From the NCBI RefSeq assembly GCF_013407855.1, contig NZ_JACBZH010000001.1, forward strand, positions 3,162,001 to 3,226,000: a DNA stretch of 64,000 nt, read 5' to 3'. Below the pieces are notes generated by a model that worked only from the letters and a program-made list of their open reading frames with translations, made no database searches and had not been told where the DNA came from. Positions within the stretch are counted from its first letter, which is position 1. The number at the start of each line of letters is the position of its first letter. The DNA is from Actinopolymorpha rutila. Its GTDB lineage: Bacteria > Actinomycetota > Actinomycetes > Propionibacteriales > Actinopolymorphaceae. The translations under genes and the position numbers were made by a program. Below are positions 20,322 to 28,129 of the stretch, piece after piece.

Positions 20322-21242
20322 TCAGCCGCGGTGGTACGCCCTGAGCACGCGCAGTGCCGCGAGCGTGACGATCGCGCGCCACTCCCGGGTCGCCGTCTCA
20401 CCGGGCGCGTCCCACGAGATCGACCAGCCGCCGTCGGCCCGCTGCGCGGCCGCGAGCGCGTCCAGGTGCGCCTCCACCGCGTCGTCGGGGAAGAACCGGC
20501 GGCGCGGGCTGTCCGGGTGCGGTGCGAACTGCAGCGGGGTGAGGCCGTAGCCGCTGCCCGGCCACAGTTGGAACAGTGCCAGCTCACCCAGTCGGGCCCC
20601 CAGGGCGTCGTAGGCCGGCTCGGCGCGCCCGCGGTCGGGGTCGGTCTCCAGGAACCGGAGCACGCACAGGGCGGTGTGCGCGTCGGCCACCGCGTCGGGG
20701 CTCTCCAGTTGTCGCCAGCAGAACGCGGCGGCCTCGTCGACCCAGGGATGGTCGATCCCGAGGGCGCGGAACCGCCCGGCCAGCGCGGCGGTGGGATTGA
20801 GCCCGGCCGGGAACTCGCCCTTGCCCCAGTGCTCGGCCCGCGCGTGGGCGGCGATCGAGGGCAGGACGATGGGTACGCCGCCGCCGTCGGTGGCCGCGGT
20901 CGCGAGGTAGTCGCCGGTGCCGGCGAGGAGCTCGCGAGCCGGGCCCGGATCTCCGGTGGCGGCCGCGAGGTCGTCCAGCACGTCGAGGGCGAAGTCGGCG
21001 AACAGCGGCTGGCTGTGCGGGGTGCGGGCATCGGGTTCGAGGGCGTGGCCGAAGCCGCCGTCGGCGTTGCGATGTGCGCGCAGGGCGGCCAGGACCGCGG
21101 GCACGGCGGACCGGTCGGCGTCGAGGTGTACCTGGGCGAGGCGGCGTTCGAGGATCCGTCCCTCGGAGCCGACGAAGGCCCGGGCGCGGTCCACGTCTAC
21201 CGTGGCCGAGGTGCCGGCCGGGGCGTTGGTTGGCGAACTCAT
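20322..21242 (-). CDS. Alpha/alpha-toroid (prenyltransferase/terpene-cyclase fold) protein of unknown function
   Basis: The 306-residue protein has repeated helical segments with the ADGGFGHALE and ADGGWSISWD motifs typical of squalene-cyclase/prenyltransferase beta-subunit toroids. Catalytic DxDD-type motifs are not evident, so an enzymatic role is unsure. It begins 10 bases after the AraC-type gene. The AraC stop codon overlaps a TAGCGT box 7 bases before this ATG, preceded by a TGTCGGTG element, so it probably has its own leaderless, DNA-damage-type promoter. An in-frame ATG at 21338 would lie inside the AraC gene and is less likely. Confidence 0.8.
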   Translation of the reverse strand: MSSPTNAPAGTSATVDVDRARAFVGSEGRILERRLAQVHLDADRSAVPAVLAALRAHRNADGGFGHALEPDARTPHSQPLFADFALDVLDDLAAATGDPGPARELLAGTGDYLATAATDGGGVPIVLPSIAAHARAEHWGKGEFPAGLNPTAALAGRFRALGIDHPWVDEAAAFCWRQLESPDAVADAHTALCVLRFLETDPDRGRAEPAYDALGARLGELALFQLWPGSGYGLTPLQFAPHPDSPRRRFFPDDAVEAHLDALAAAQRADGGWSISWDAPGETATREWRAIVTLAALRVLRAYHRG

Positions 21243-21249
21243 GCCGCCG

Positions 21250-21272
21250 ACGCTATCCACGGCCACCGACAC
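21250..21272 (-). promoter_or_regulatory. RecA-NDp-like promoter of the toroid gene
   Basis: On the minus strand GTGTCGGTG-N8-TAGCGT differs from TTGTCRGTG-N8-TANNNT at one defined base. The TAGCGT box (21250-21255) ends 7 bases before the ATG at 21242. Confidence 0.5.
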
Positions 21273-22071
21273 CCTGCTTGTACGAAACGGACGTCGCGTT
21301 CGGGGCCGGGCCGGGGGACCGGTGATCAGGTCCGGCACGCCGATCGGGCGGCGGTTCGGGATCCTGGCCGGCTCGAAGGAGCGCGCTCGGCGTGGCGCCG
21401 GTCAGGTCCCGGCAGTCCCGGGCGAGGTGGGCCTGGTCGGTGTAGCCGGCCGCGGCGGCGAGGTCGGCGAGCGTCGCCCGCGGATGCCCGCGGGCGAGGT
21501 CGCGGACGCGGACCAACCGGGCGATCCGGGCGAACGTGGCCGGTCCGTAGCCCACGGCGGCACTGAACCGCCGCCGGAACTGCCGCTCACCCAGGGGGAC
21601 CTCCGTCAGTGCTTCCCGCACTCGCCCGCCCCCCGCGGCGAGGACGCGCACCACCCGGTCGACCTCCCGGTCCGCCTCGCGGGTTCGGGTCCGGTCGAGC
21701 CGGCCGGTGACCAGGGCCGCGAGGTGGTCCGGTCGTTCGACCAGTCGGCGGGTCGCTCGCGCACCGGCGGCGCCCCACAGGTCGGCCAGGTCCACCCGCT
21801 GGTCCCGCAGGTCCTCCGCGGAGACACCGAGCACCCGGGCGGCTCGCCCGATCCGGAACCGCAGCCCGTGGATGGGCACGCCGAGGTCGTACGGGGAGAA
21901 CCACGGGCCGGTGTCCGGACCGGCCACGAACACCCGGTCCGGCGCGACCACGATGTCCAGGCACCCGTCGGGCAGGATCGGCGCGCTGCCCCCGAACGAC
22001 GACCGCCACAGGCAGCGCACATCGCCGGCGAGGGCGGCCGGTGCGGGAACCTCGGCGTACGTCGTGCTCAC
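21253..22071 (-). CDS. AraC-family transcriptional regulator
   Basis: The 272-residue protein has an N-terminal sensor-like domain (ILPDGCLDIVVA at ~31-42, then a VPIHGLRFRIG segment typical of DUF6597-type AraC proteins). The C-terminal double HTH runs from about residue 150 to 235 (LGERQFRRRFSAAVGYGP, LADLAAAAGYTDQAHLARD). It has a Pro/Arg-rich end. The start is GTG with TAGCGT 6 bases before it and no ribosome site, indicating a leaderless mRNA. It directly precedes the toroid gene. Confidence 0.88.
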   Translation of the reverse strand: MSTTYAEVPAPAALAGDVRCLWRSSFGGSAPILPDGCLDIVVAPDRVFVAGPDTGPWFSPYDLGVPIHGLRFRIGRAARVLGVSAEDLRDQRVDLADLWGAAGARATRRLVERPDHLAALVTGRLDRTRTREADREVDRVVRVLAAGGGRVREALTEVPLGERQFRRRFSAAVGYGPATFARIARLVRVRDLARGHPRATLADLAAAAGYTDQAHLARDCRDLTGATPSALLRAGQDPEPPPDRRAGPDHRSPGPAPNATSVSYKQGVGGRG

Positions 22072-22200
22072 CTCACCACGCTAACCCGGCCCACCCCCGG
22101 GCCGGCCGATCCGGACAAGCCCGCGCGGACCGGGCGAGCCGGCCGTACTCCGCGGACGCCCGGCTCTACGACGCCTGCGGGAATGAACCACACTGGGGCC

Positions 22201-23601
22201 ATGGCTCTCCCCGGCTGGCTGTCCGACCTGCTCCGAGGCCCGGGCGGACGCGGCGATCGCGCGCGGCCACCGGACGCCCACACCCGATCGGCGGCGCTGG
22301 CCGCGCTCGGCGGCGACGGATGCGCGGTGTGCCGGATCGCCTCCGAGGCAGGCCAGCGGTGGTTCTTCGCGTACGAGAACGACACCCGTGTCGATCTCGG
22401 CCTCCGCGAACGCCTGGAACGCTCGTTCGGTTTCTGCGCGCCGCACACCCGGCACCTGCTCGACCTCGGTGCATCGACGTCCTGGCTGGCCCGCTGGGTG
22501 TTCGCCGACGTCGCCAGGGCCGCGGTGGGCGCGCTGGCCGCGCCGGAGCCGCCCACGCCCGGGCCCTGTCCGGCGTGCGAGGCGGTCGAGCGGGCCGAGC
22601 GGGACGCGGTGCGCAATCTCGCGTCCGGGCTGTTCGACCAGGACGTCCGTGACCTGCTGGTCGCCGGCGACGGCTTCTGCCGCACACACGGCCTGGCCGT
22701 GCTCCGCCGCACCGGACGCGACCAGGCCCGGCTGGTGGCGATGATGCTGGACGAGCGCCTGACCAAGGACCCGGTGACCGCCCGCGACGTGCTGGTCGGC
22801 GTACAGCCCGACGCCCCGAGGCGGCGCAGGCTGCGCGAACAGACCGCCGCGAGCGTGCTCGCCGCGGAGGAGGCGGCCAGGACGGCTCGGCCACTGGGCG
22901 ACGCCGACCTCGTACTGGACTGGCCGTGCTGCCCGACGTGTGCCGCCGGCCACCTGGTCGAGTGGCGCTACCTGCACTGGATGGTCGACCTGTCCGCGGA
23001 GGACGCGGCGGAACTGCGCGGCGGGGCGACCCTGTGCGCGGAACACCTCGCGGACCTGGCCGGTGTGCGGATCACCTCCGGCGACGTGGGCGCGGTCCGG
23101 CTCACCGAGGACGGCCTGCTCGCTCCGGTCGCCCAGGTGATCGAACACGTGGCGCAGCTGTGGAGCAAGGACCTGCGTACCTTCGTCGGCCGGCTGGACG
23201 GTGCGTCCGCGGGTGCGGCGCGGGCCGCGGCCGCCGACGTCGGCCAGTGGATCCGTTGCCACCTGTGCGAACGCCGCGCGGCCGCGGTCCAGCGCACCGA
23301 ACGCCTGCTCGGGCTGGTCGCCGCCGACCCCGCGGACGCCGAGCGGTTGCGCGACGCACACGGGGTCTGCCTGCGGCACGGCCTCCGCACCCGGCTTCCG
23401 GCGCCCTGGCAGCAGCTCCTGCGGGCCCGGACCGGCCTGCTGTGCTACGAACTCGACGAGGCCGAACGCAAAGCGGGCTGGGACGCGCGGTGGGAGATCC
23501 GCGGCGCCGAGATGGCCGTCTGGCGGCGCGCTCCGTACCTTCTGGACGGCCAGGTGCTCGGGCCCGCGGTTCCGAACGCCGACGACGGCGCCCACCCGTA
23601 A
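22201..23601 (+). CDS. Protein with four CxxC...CxxH repeats (unknown function)
   Basis: The 466-residue protein consists of four similar modules. Each has a CxxC, a helical stretch and a CxxH: C41/C44 with C79/H82; C123/C126 with C160/H163; C244/C247 with C279/H282; C353/C356 with C390/H393. The spacing from first Cys to second motif is 35-38 residues every time. Four Cys3His zinc or iron-sulfur sites are therefore likely. It recalls uncharacterised DUF6062-like proteins, from memory and unverified. An ATG 18 bases earlier is an alternative start. No signal peptide is seen, so it should be cytosolic. The convergent neighbour is a methyltransferase. Confidence 0.85.
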   Translation: MALPGWLSDLLRGPGGRGDRARPPDAHTRSAALAALGGDGCAVCRIASEAGQRWFFAYENDTRVDLGLRERLERSFGFCAPHTRHLLDLGASTSWLARWVFADVARAAVGALAAPEPPTPGPCPACEAVERAERDAVRNLASGLFDQDVRDLLVAGDGFCRTHGLAVLRRTGRDQARLVAMMLDERLTKDPVTARDVLVGVQPDAPRRRRLREQTAASVLAAEEAARTARPLGDADLVLDWPCCPTCAAGHLVEWRYLHWMVDLSAEDAAELRGGATLCAEHLADLAGVRITSGDVGAVRLTEDGLLAPVAQVIEHVAQLWSKDLRTFVGRLDGASAGAARAAAADVGQWIRCHLCERRAAAVQRTERLLGLVAADPADAERLRDAHGVCLRHGLRTRLPAPWQQLLRARTGLLCYELDEAERKAGWDARWEIRGAEMAVWRRAPYLLDGQVLGPAVPNADDGAHP

Positions 23602-23614
23602 GGACGTGCCGTCA

Positions 23615-23630
23615 CCGCCGGAACCGGCGG
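23615..23630. terminator. Short hairpin between convergent genes
   Basis: CCGCCGG-AA-CCGGCGG lies between the stop codons at 23601 and 23632. It is a likely weak bidirectional terminator. Confidence 0.4.
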
Positions 23631-23631
23631 G

Positions 23632-24390
23632 TCAGAACATCCCCTTCGTCGCGCACACCCGGATGCGGCGGTAGTCGGCCCACCAGGTGCCGTCGCGGTG
23701 GAGCCGTGGGCGCAGGGTCTCCTCCAGCCGGGCGAAGAACGCGTCCTGGTCGGGCACGTCGGCGATCAGGTCGGCACAGAACATCCGCACCCAGTTGACC
23801 AGGCCGTCCGGTCCCTCCAGCGGCGTGGGCCGGTCGAACAGCCAGGCGGCGTCGACCCGGAACCGTCCCGCCTCCTCCAGCAGGGAGGTGTACTCGCCGA
23901 TGGTCGGGAAGTAGAACTTGTGCAGGACCATTGGCAGCCCCAGCTCGGACCGGACCCGCCAGATACCGCTGTCGATCCGCTGGATGTTGCCGGAGCCGCC
24001 GAACTCGGTGACGAACCGGCCGCCGGTGCGCAGCGCGTTGGAGATCGCCTCCGCCGCGCCGTGACTGTCGTCCACCCAGTGCAGGGTGGCGTTGCTGAAG
24101 ACCGCGTCGAACTCCTCGCGGTAGCCGAGGTCGCAGACGTCGGCCACCTCGAACGGATGGTCGGGGTACTTCTCCCGGGCACGGGCGACCATCTCGGGAC
24201 TGGCGTCGACACCGATCGCGTCGACGCCACGGGCGCGTAGCGCGGCCACGTGGTCACCGGTGCCCGAGCCGACGTCGAGCACGCGTTCGCCGGGCTGGGC
24301 CTCGAGGAGGTCCAGAGCCTCGCCACCCCGGGTGGCGACGAAGCCGTGCTTGCCGTCGTACAGGTCTGCGTTCCACTTCACTGTGGTCAT
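23632..24390 (-). CDS. Class I SAM-dependent methyltransferase
   Basis: The 252-residue enzyme has motif I VLDVGSGTGDHVAAL near residue 38, an acidic motif II end (IGVDASPEM), and NATLHWVDD at the motif IV/post region. This pattern is that of trans-aconitate 2-methyltransferase-like enzymes. The methyl acceptor is unknown. The ATG follows AGGAG by 11 bases. Its upstream region has TATGAT as a good -10 box with a perfect palindrome immediately behind it, so expression is probably regulated. Confidence 0.88.
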   Translation of the reverse strand: MTTVKWNADLYDGKHGFVATRGGEALDLLEAQPGERVLDVGSGTGDHVAALRARGVDAIGVDASPEMVARAREKYPDHPFEVADVCDLGYREEFDAVFSNATLHWVDDSHGAAEAISNALRTGGRFVTEFGGSGNIQRIDSGIWRVRSELGLPMVLHKFYFPTIGEYTSLLEEAGRFRVDAAWLFDRPTPLEGPDGLVNWVRMFCADLIADVPDQDAFFARLEETLRPRLHRDGTWWADYRRIRVCATKGMF

Positions 24391-24414
24391 GGGGAAACCT
24401 ACTCCTGGAAGTCC

Positions 24415-24448
24415 ATCATACGAGATTCAAATCTCGCTATTCGGTCAA
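24415..24448 (-). promoter_or_regulatory. Methyltransferase promoter with embedded palindrome
   Basis: On the minus strand TTGACC (24443-24448) and TATGAT (24415-24420) are 22 bases apart. The gap contains a 7-bp-arm palindrome, CGAGATT-TG-AATCTCG (24421-24436). A stretched spacer with a central palindrome resembles MerR-type activation, or the site may be a repressor operator. Confidence 0.45.
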
Positions 24449-24467
24449 GATTGAAAGCCGGGAGCTC

Positions 24468-24908
24468 TCAACGGCTCAGGCGGCGCAACGCGGGAATCGC
24501 CAAGCCCACTTGGCGATCCGCGTGGAGATTCGCCAGCGGGTGCCAGGCGACGGCTGTGATCACCTGGGCGTCCGCGGCGAGTTCGGGATCGAAGCCCGTC
24601 GTCGCGACCGCCGCGGGATCCACCTTCACCAGGAAGCAGGTCTCCGCCGCCGGCACGCCGTCGGGTGTTCGATGGCGCCGAAGGTAGAGCAGCCCGCCGA
24701 CAGTCCCGGCGAGCCCGGTTTCCTCGCGTACCTCACGGAGCACGGCCTCCTCGAGGGTCTCGCCGTCCTCGACCCCACCGCCGGGCAGCGTCCAGTACTC
24801 ACGCGTGTTCTCGACATGCCGGACCATCAGCACCTTCGCGTCGCGGAGGATCACCGCGCACACCCGCCTGCGCGTGACGTCGGGGCTTCGCGGCTGGTCG
24901 TCGGGCAC
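24468..24908 (-). CDS. NUDIX hydrolase
   Basis: The 146-residue protein contains a full Nudix box, GX5EX7REVXEETGL, at about residues 43-65 (from GGGVEDGETLEEAV). It probably hydrolyses a nucleoside diphosphate derivative using Mg2+ or Mn2+; the substrate is unknown. The GTG start lies 14 bases after the stop of the crcB gene upstream, so it is likely the last gene of the fluoride operon's transcript, though its function need not be related. Confidence 0.9.
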   Translation of the reverse strand: MPDDQPRSPDVTRRRVCAVILRDAKVLMVRHVENTREYWTLPGGGVEDGETLEEAVLREVREETGLAGTVGGLLYLRRHRTPDGVPAAETCFLVKVDPAAVATTGFDPELAADAQVITAVAWHPLANLHADRQVGLAIPALRRLSR

Positions 24909-24922
24909 GGCGGGACAGACCC

Positions 24923-25303
24923 TCAGCCGGGCCAGACCAGGCCGCCGACGGCGAAGCCGAGGAACGCCGCGCCCAGCCCGGCCAGCAGGTTGGCGCCGAC
25001 GTTCGCGGCGGCCGGGAGGAACGCGCCGTCCTCGACCAGGCGCAGGGTCTCGAACCCGAACGTGGAGTACGTCGTCAGCGCGCCGCAGAAGCCGGTGGCC
25101 AGCAACGCGTACGTGATCGGGCCGAGGCTGTGCGACGCGCTGCCCGCGGCGAGCACGCCGAGCACCAGGCTGCCGAAGACGTTGACGGTGAGCGTCCCCC
25201 AGGGGAAGCCGGACGCGTGCCGCTCCTGCACCAGCCGGTCGAGGTGGTAGCGCAGGGGAGCGCCCACCATCCCGCCGGCCAGTACGGCGAGCACCACCCT
25301 CAT
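24923..25303 (-). CDS. crcB: Fluoride exporter CrcB/Fluc (second subunit)
   Basis: The 126-residue, four-helix membrane protein has the Fluc motifs [23 protein letters not shown], and [12 protein letters not shown] near residue 70 (the TTFSTF phenylalanine-box region). Fluc channels expel F- as antiparallel dimers. Where two genes exist, as here, the subunits may form a heterodimer. The ATG overlaps the DUF190 stop by 4 bases. The second copy is at 25665-26231. Confidence 0.95.
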   Translation of the reverse strand: MRVVLAVLAGGMVGAPLRYHLDRLVQERHASGFPWGTLTVNVFGSLVLGVLAAGSASHSLGPITYALLATGFCGALTTYSTFGFETLRLVEDGAFLPAAANVGANLLAGLGAAFLGFAVGGLVWPG

Positions 25304-25668
25304 GCGTCCGGCCCGTCCGCGGAGTTCTCCGCCTCGCGCCCGACGTACCTCACGACCTCGACGTCCTCGACGATCACCAGGCCCTCGGTGACCAGTTCGT
25401 CCAGCTGGGGGAGGAACGCCTCGATCCGCTCCGCCGAGTCCACGACGACGATCGAGAGCGGGAGGTCCTCGGACAGGCTCAGGAACCGGCCGGTGTGCAG
25501 GTGCCGGGACGCGCCGTACCCCTCGATGCCGCGGATGACGGTGGCGCCGGCGAGCCCGGCCCCCCTTGCCCGGTGGACGATCTCCGCGTAGACGGGCTTG
25601 TGGTGCCAGCGGTCGTCCTCACCGACGAAGACCGTGAGCCGCTTGGCCGGGCCCTTGAGCGGGTTCAT
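25300..25668 (-). CDS. DUF190 family protein
   Basis: The 122-residue soluble protein has the DUF190 pattern ([36 protein letters not shown] split over residues 9-44, then a [12 protein letters not shown] motif). DUF190 is PII/GlnB-like in fold and is repeatedly found beside crcB. It overlaps both flanking crcB genes by 4 bases, so all three are translationally coupled. A role in sensing or modulating fluoride export is an inference from context. Confidence 0.92.
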   Translation of the reverse strand: MNPLKGPAKRLTVFVGEDDRWHHKPVYAEIVHRARGAGLAGATVIRGIEGYGASRHLHTGRFLSLSEDLPLSIVVVDSAERIEAFLPQLDELVTEGLVIVEDVEVVRYVGREAENSADGPDA

Positions 25669-26231
25669 CGGGAATCACCTCGCTGGTACGTGGTGGGCTG
25701 GGACGGAGGCTGCGACGGGGACTGGGGCTGGGCCGGGGACCGCGACGACGTGGTGTCCGCGGCCTGCCCCTCAGGCGACGACTCGTGCGCGCGGCTCGCG
25801 CGGCCGGACCGCGTCCGCCGCGGATACGCGCGGACGGCGAGCCGGGTCAGGTGGGTGCCGAACCACACCGCGACCAGGGCGACGGCGACCGTGCCGAACA
25901 GGTAGAGGAGCCCGGTGGCCGCCCGCCCGGCGTCCAGCAGCCCGCGCGTCTGCACGGCGTACGTCGAGAACGTCGTGAAGCCCCCGAGGAAACCGATGCC
26001 GAGGAACGGCCGCCACAACCGGTGCGCCACCCACACCTCGAGCAGGAGTGCCATCAGCACGCCGATCAGGGCGCAGCCGGCGATGTTGACGAAGAACGTT
26101 CCCCAGGGAAAGGACCCCGGCCCGTCCGGGACCAGCACGGTCAGGCCGTACCGGGAAAGGGCGCCCAGAGCGCCGCCCACGGCGATCGCCGCCGTGGTGC
26201 CGGGATGTCCGGTCGTGGTGCGCCTGCTCAT
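25665..26231 (-). CDS. crcB: Fluoride exporter CrcB/Fluc (first subunit)
   Basis: The 188-residue protein has four membrane helices with [25 protein letters not shown] and [15 protein letters not shown], the diagnostic Fluc motifs. A 65-residue Arg/Ser/Pro/Gln-rich cytosolic tail extends beyond the usual ~125-residue length. The ATG at 26231 follows GGGAGGAACG; an upstream frame to 26345 lacks a ribosome site and would run through the putative riboswitch. First gene of crcB-DUF190-crcB-nudix. Confidence 0.94.
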   Translation of the reverse strand: MSRRTTTGHPGTTAAIAVGGALGALSRYGLTVLVPDGPGSFPWGTFFVNIAGCALIGVLMALLLEVWVAHRLWRPFLGIGFLGGFTTFSTYAVQTRGLLDAGRAATGLLYLFGTVAVALVAVWFGTHLTRLAVRAYPRRTRSGRASRAHESSPEGQAADTTSSRSPAQPQSPSQPPSQPTTYQRGDSR

Positions 26232-26260
26232 CGTTCCTCCCATTGCGCGCGGGTATTGCG

Positions 26261-26319
26261 CAACAGGGACCGTTGGCGGCGCCGGTGCCGCGGTTTGTGC
26301 CGGCGAGCCCCACCGCCGG
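26261..26319 (-). promoter_or_regulatory. Candidate fluoride (crcB) riboswitch
   Basis: The leader RNA resembles the crcB motif in layout. A GGCGGUGGGGCUCGCC hairpin is followed by CAAACCGC, a GCGGC/GCCGC stem, and AACGGUCCCU. GGGGC and GUCCC can pair as the expected pseudoknot. It starts just downstream of a TATCCT -10 box (26334-26339) and ends before the crcB ribosome site. Two normally invariant positions appear changed, so the match is uncertain. Confidence 0.4.
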
Positions 26320-26372
26320 TTGAACCGGTCCTCAGGATAGGGCACGCCGGCACACCCGCGTCACCAGCCGGG

Positions 26373-27836
26373 TCACCGGCTCCAGAGCACCGCCGACGGC
26401 GAAGCGGCGGTCAGCGTCACGTCGCCGGACCAGGACAGGAACGACGGCTGGGGGAGATAGTCCTGCCCCAGCAGGAAGCCGCGCTGGATGCCGGTGACGT
26501 GGACCGTGGCACCGGAGTCGGTGCCGACCACGACGCGGTGGGCAGTGATCTCGGCGATGTCGTCCTGCGTCGTACCGGCCGGCAGCTCCACCGTGGTCGC
26601 GGCGGGGTCGTCGCGCTGCAGGGACCAGCTCGGCTCCTCGTGGTGGGACAGGTAGACCGTGTCACCGGACTTCAGGCGTACGCCCAGCGCGACGCCCACC
26701 CACGACGAGCCGGAGTTGGGTCCGTCGGTGGACTTCTTCACCACGGCGTACAGGTAGTTGCGCTGGTCGCTGACCTCCGGGGTGGAGGGCGTGTTCGGTG
26801 CGGGCGCCTCGATCTTGCCTTCGCGGATCATCTCCTTGGCCATCACGAGGTACGTCCAGGGGTTGGCGTCCATGACCGCCTCGCGTGCCTTGCCGGCCGG
26901 CCTGGTCTGCAGCGCCGACGGGAAGAACCGCATCGGGTTGTCCACCTCGTCGCAGACGTTGTTGTTCGAGGTGCACGTCTGCAGTTGCGGGTGGTCGCCC
27001 TCGTAGTCGCCCTGGAAGTGAAGCGTCTGGTGGTTGGGCGCCTGGTAGGTGTCGCTGCCGGGCACCCGCTCACCGTTCTCGTCCAGTTCGACCGCGTAGA
27101 TCCACTCGATGTCGGTCGTGCGTCCCCAGCGGGCCATCAGCGCCGGAGTGTTGGTGCCGCCGTCCTCGTTGCTCCAGATGATGGAGTACGTCAGCCGGGT
27201 GTGCCCGGGAGCCGACGCCGACGAGGACTCGTGCCAGGCGATGAGCGGGGTGTCGGTGGTGGCGTTCTGGTTCGCGTCGCCGTACTGCGCGAGGTCGCGG
27301 CCGTGCAGGATCGGCGCGAACCGCAGGGCGGAGTAGTCCGCGTCGGAGCGGCCGTGCACGTCGAAGGCGAAGTGGGACACGTCGACCTGTTGCGCGGCGG
27401 GCGCCGACCGCTCGTCGGCGAACCTCAGCTCGACGAGATGCGGTCCGCTGTTCAGGTGGCCGAGGGCGATCTGCTGCGCGACGGGTGCATCGCCGGTGAC
27501 CACGACGTCGGTCTCGTACCTGCGGTCGACGTACACCGACAGCACGGCCGACTCCTTGCCGCGTACCGCCCAGTCGGTGCCCGGCGCGGCGACGGTCAGG
27601 TCGAGGAGCGCCTCCCCGGAAGCGGCCGCCCGGACGGGGACCCGTACGGACGGCCCGTCCCGGTGAACGGCGAACGACGACCAGTGCCGATCGGTGCCGG
27701 CTTTCGGCGCGAGCGTCGAGCCCGCCCCGGCGGGCGGGCCGGCCAACGCGCTCGCGGGCGCGGCGAGGCAGGTGAGAGCGGCGAGGGACGCTGCTCCCAC
27801 CGCCGCGGTGAGGGCACCGGAACGACGAACACGCAT
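26373..27836 (-). CDS. Secreted protein of unknown function
   Basis: The 487-residue protein has a clear Sec signal peptide (MRVRRSGALTAAVG... ending in LAAPASALA at about residue 32). The mature part has Trp-rich beta-type segments, an N-terminal jelly-roll-like third, and a C-terminal half containing SIIWSNEDGGTN and TCTSNNNVCDEVDNP with a probable disulfide. I do not recognise the family with confidence. The ATG at 27836 follows GGAGGAAACAG, an ideal ribosome site, so the long upstream open frame to 28139 is not used. No enzyme motif was identified. Confidence 0.8.
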   Translation of the reverse strand: MRVRRSGALTAAVGAASLAALTCLAAPASALAGPPAGAGSTLAPKAGTDRHWSSFAVHRDGPSVRVPVRAAASGEALLDLTVAAPGTDWAVRGKESAVLSVYVDRRYETDVVVTGDAPVAQQIALGHLNSGPHLVELRFADERSAPAAQQVDVSHFAFDVHGRSDADYSALRFAPILHGRDLAQYGDANQNATTDTPLIAWHESSSASAPGHTRLTYSIIWSNEDGGTNTPALMARWGRTTDIEWIYAVELDENGERVPGSDTYQAPNHQTLHFQGDYEGDHPQLQTCTSNNNVCDEVDNPMRFFPSALQTRPAGKAREAVMDANPWTYLVMAKEMIREGKIEAPAPNTPSTPEVSDQRNYLYAVVKKSTDGPNSGSSWVGVALGVRLKSGDTVYLSHHEEPSWSLQRDDPAATTVELPAGTTQDDIAEITAHRVVVGTDSGATVHVTGIQRGFLLGQDYLPQPSFLSWSGDVTLTAASPSAVLWSR

Positions 27837-28016
27837 CTGTTTCCTCCAAGCCGGGGTTTCGAAGCCCGGGTTCCAAGCAGGGAGTCCATGCCGGTTGATA
27901 CGGAGATCAGGCGAGGGCCCCAGCTTGGTTGGAATCCTTCGGCGGGAACAGCGGACGCGGGACGAACTTCTGGCCAACTTCGGTTGCCGTACGGCTACAC
28001 CGGGTTCGGACTGCCT

Positions 28017-28031
28017 TCGGACCAGGTCCGA
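28017..28031. promoter_or_regulatory. Perfect palindrome in the divergent region
   Basis: TCGGACC-A-GGTCCGA lies between the secreted-protein gene and the divergent MFS gene, about 85 bases upstream of the MFS -10 box. It is a plausible operator for either gene. Confidence 0.35.
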
Positions 28032-28129
28032 CCCGTCCGGAGCCCCCGAAGACCTAGGCCGGGAGGCGGAGAGGGATCGGACCGATTCCCGATGGGCGTT
28101 GGGGGTGGTGCCGGATAGCGTGGCTCCTC

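Noticed and set aside
27247..27265. TGTCGGTG inside the secreted-protein gene as a damage promoter
   Set aside because: It lies within coding sequence, on the opposite strand, and has no -10 box at the right spacing.
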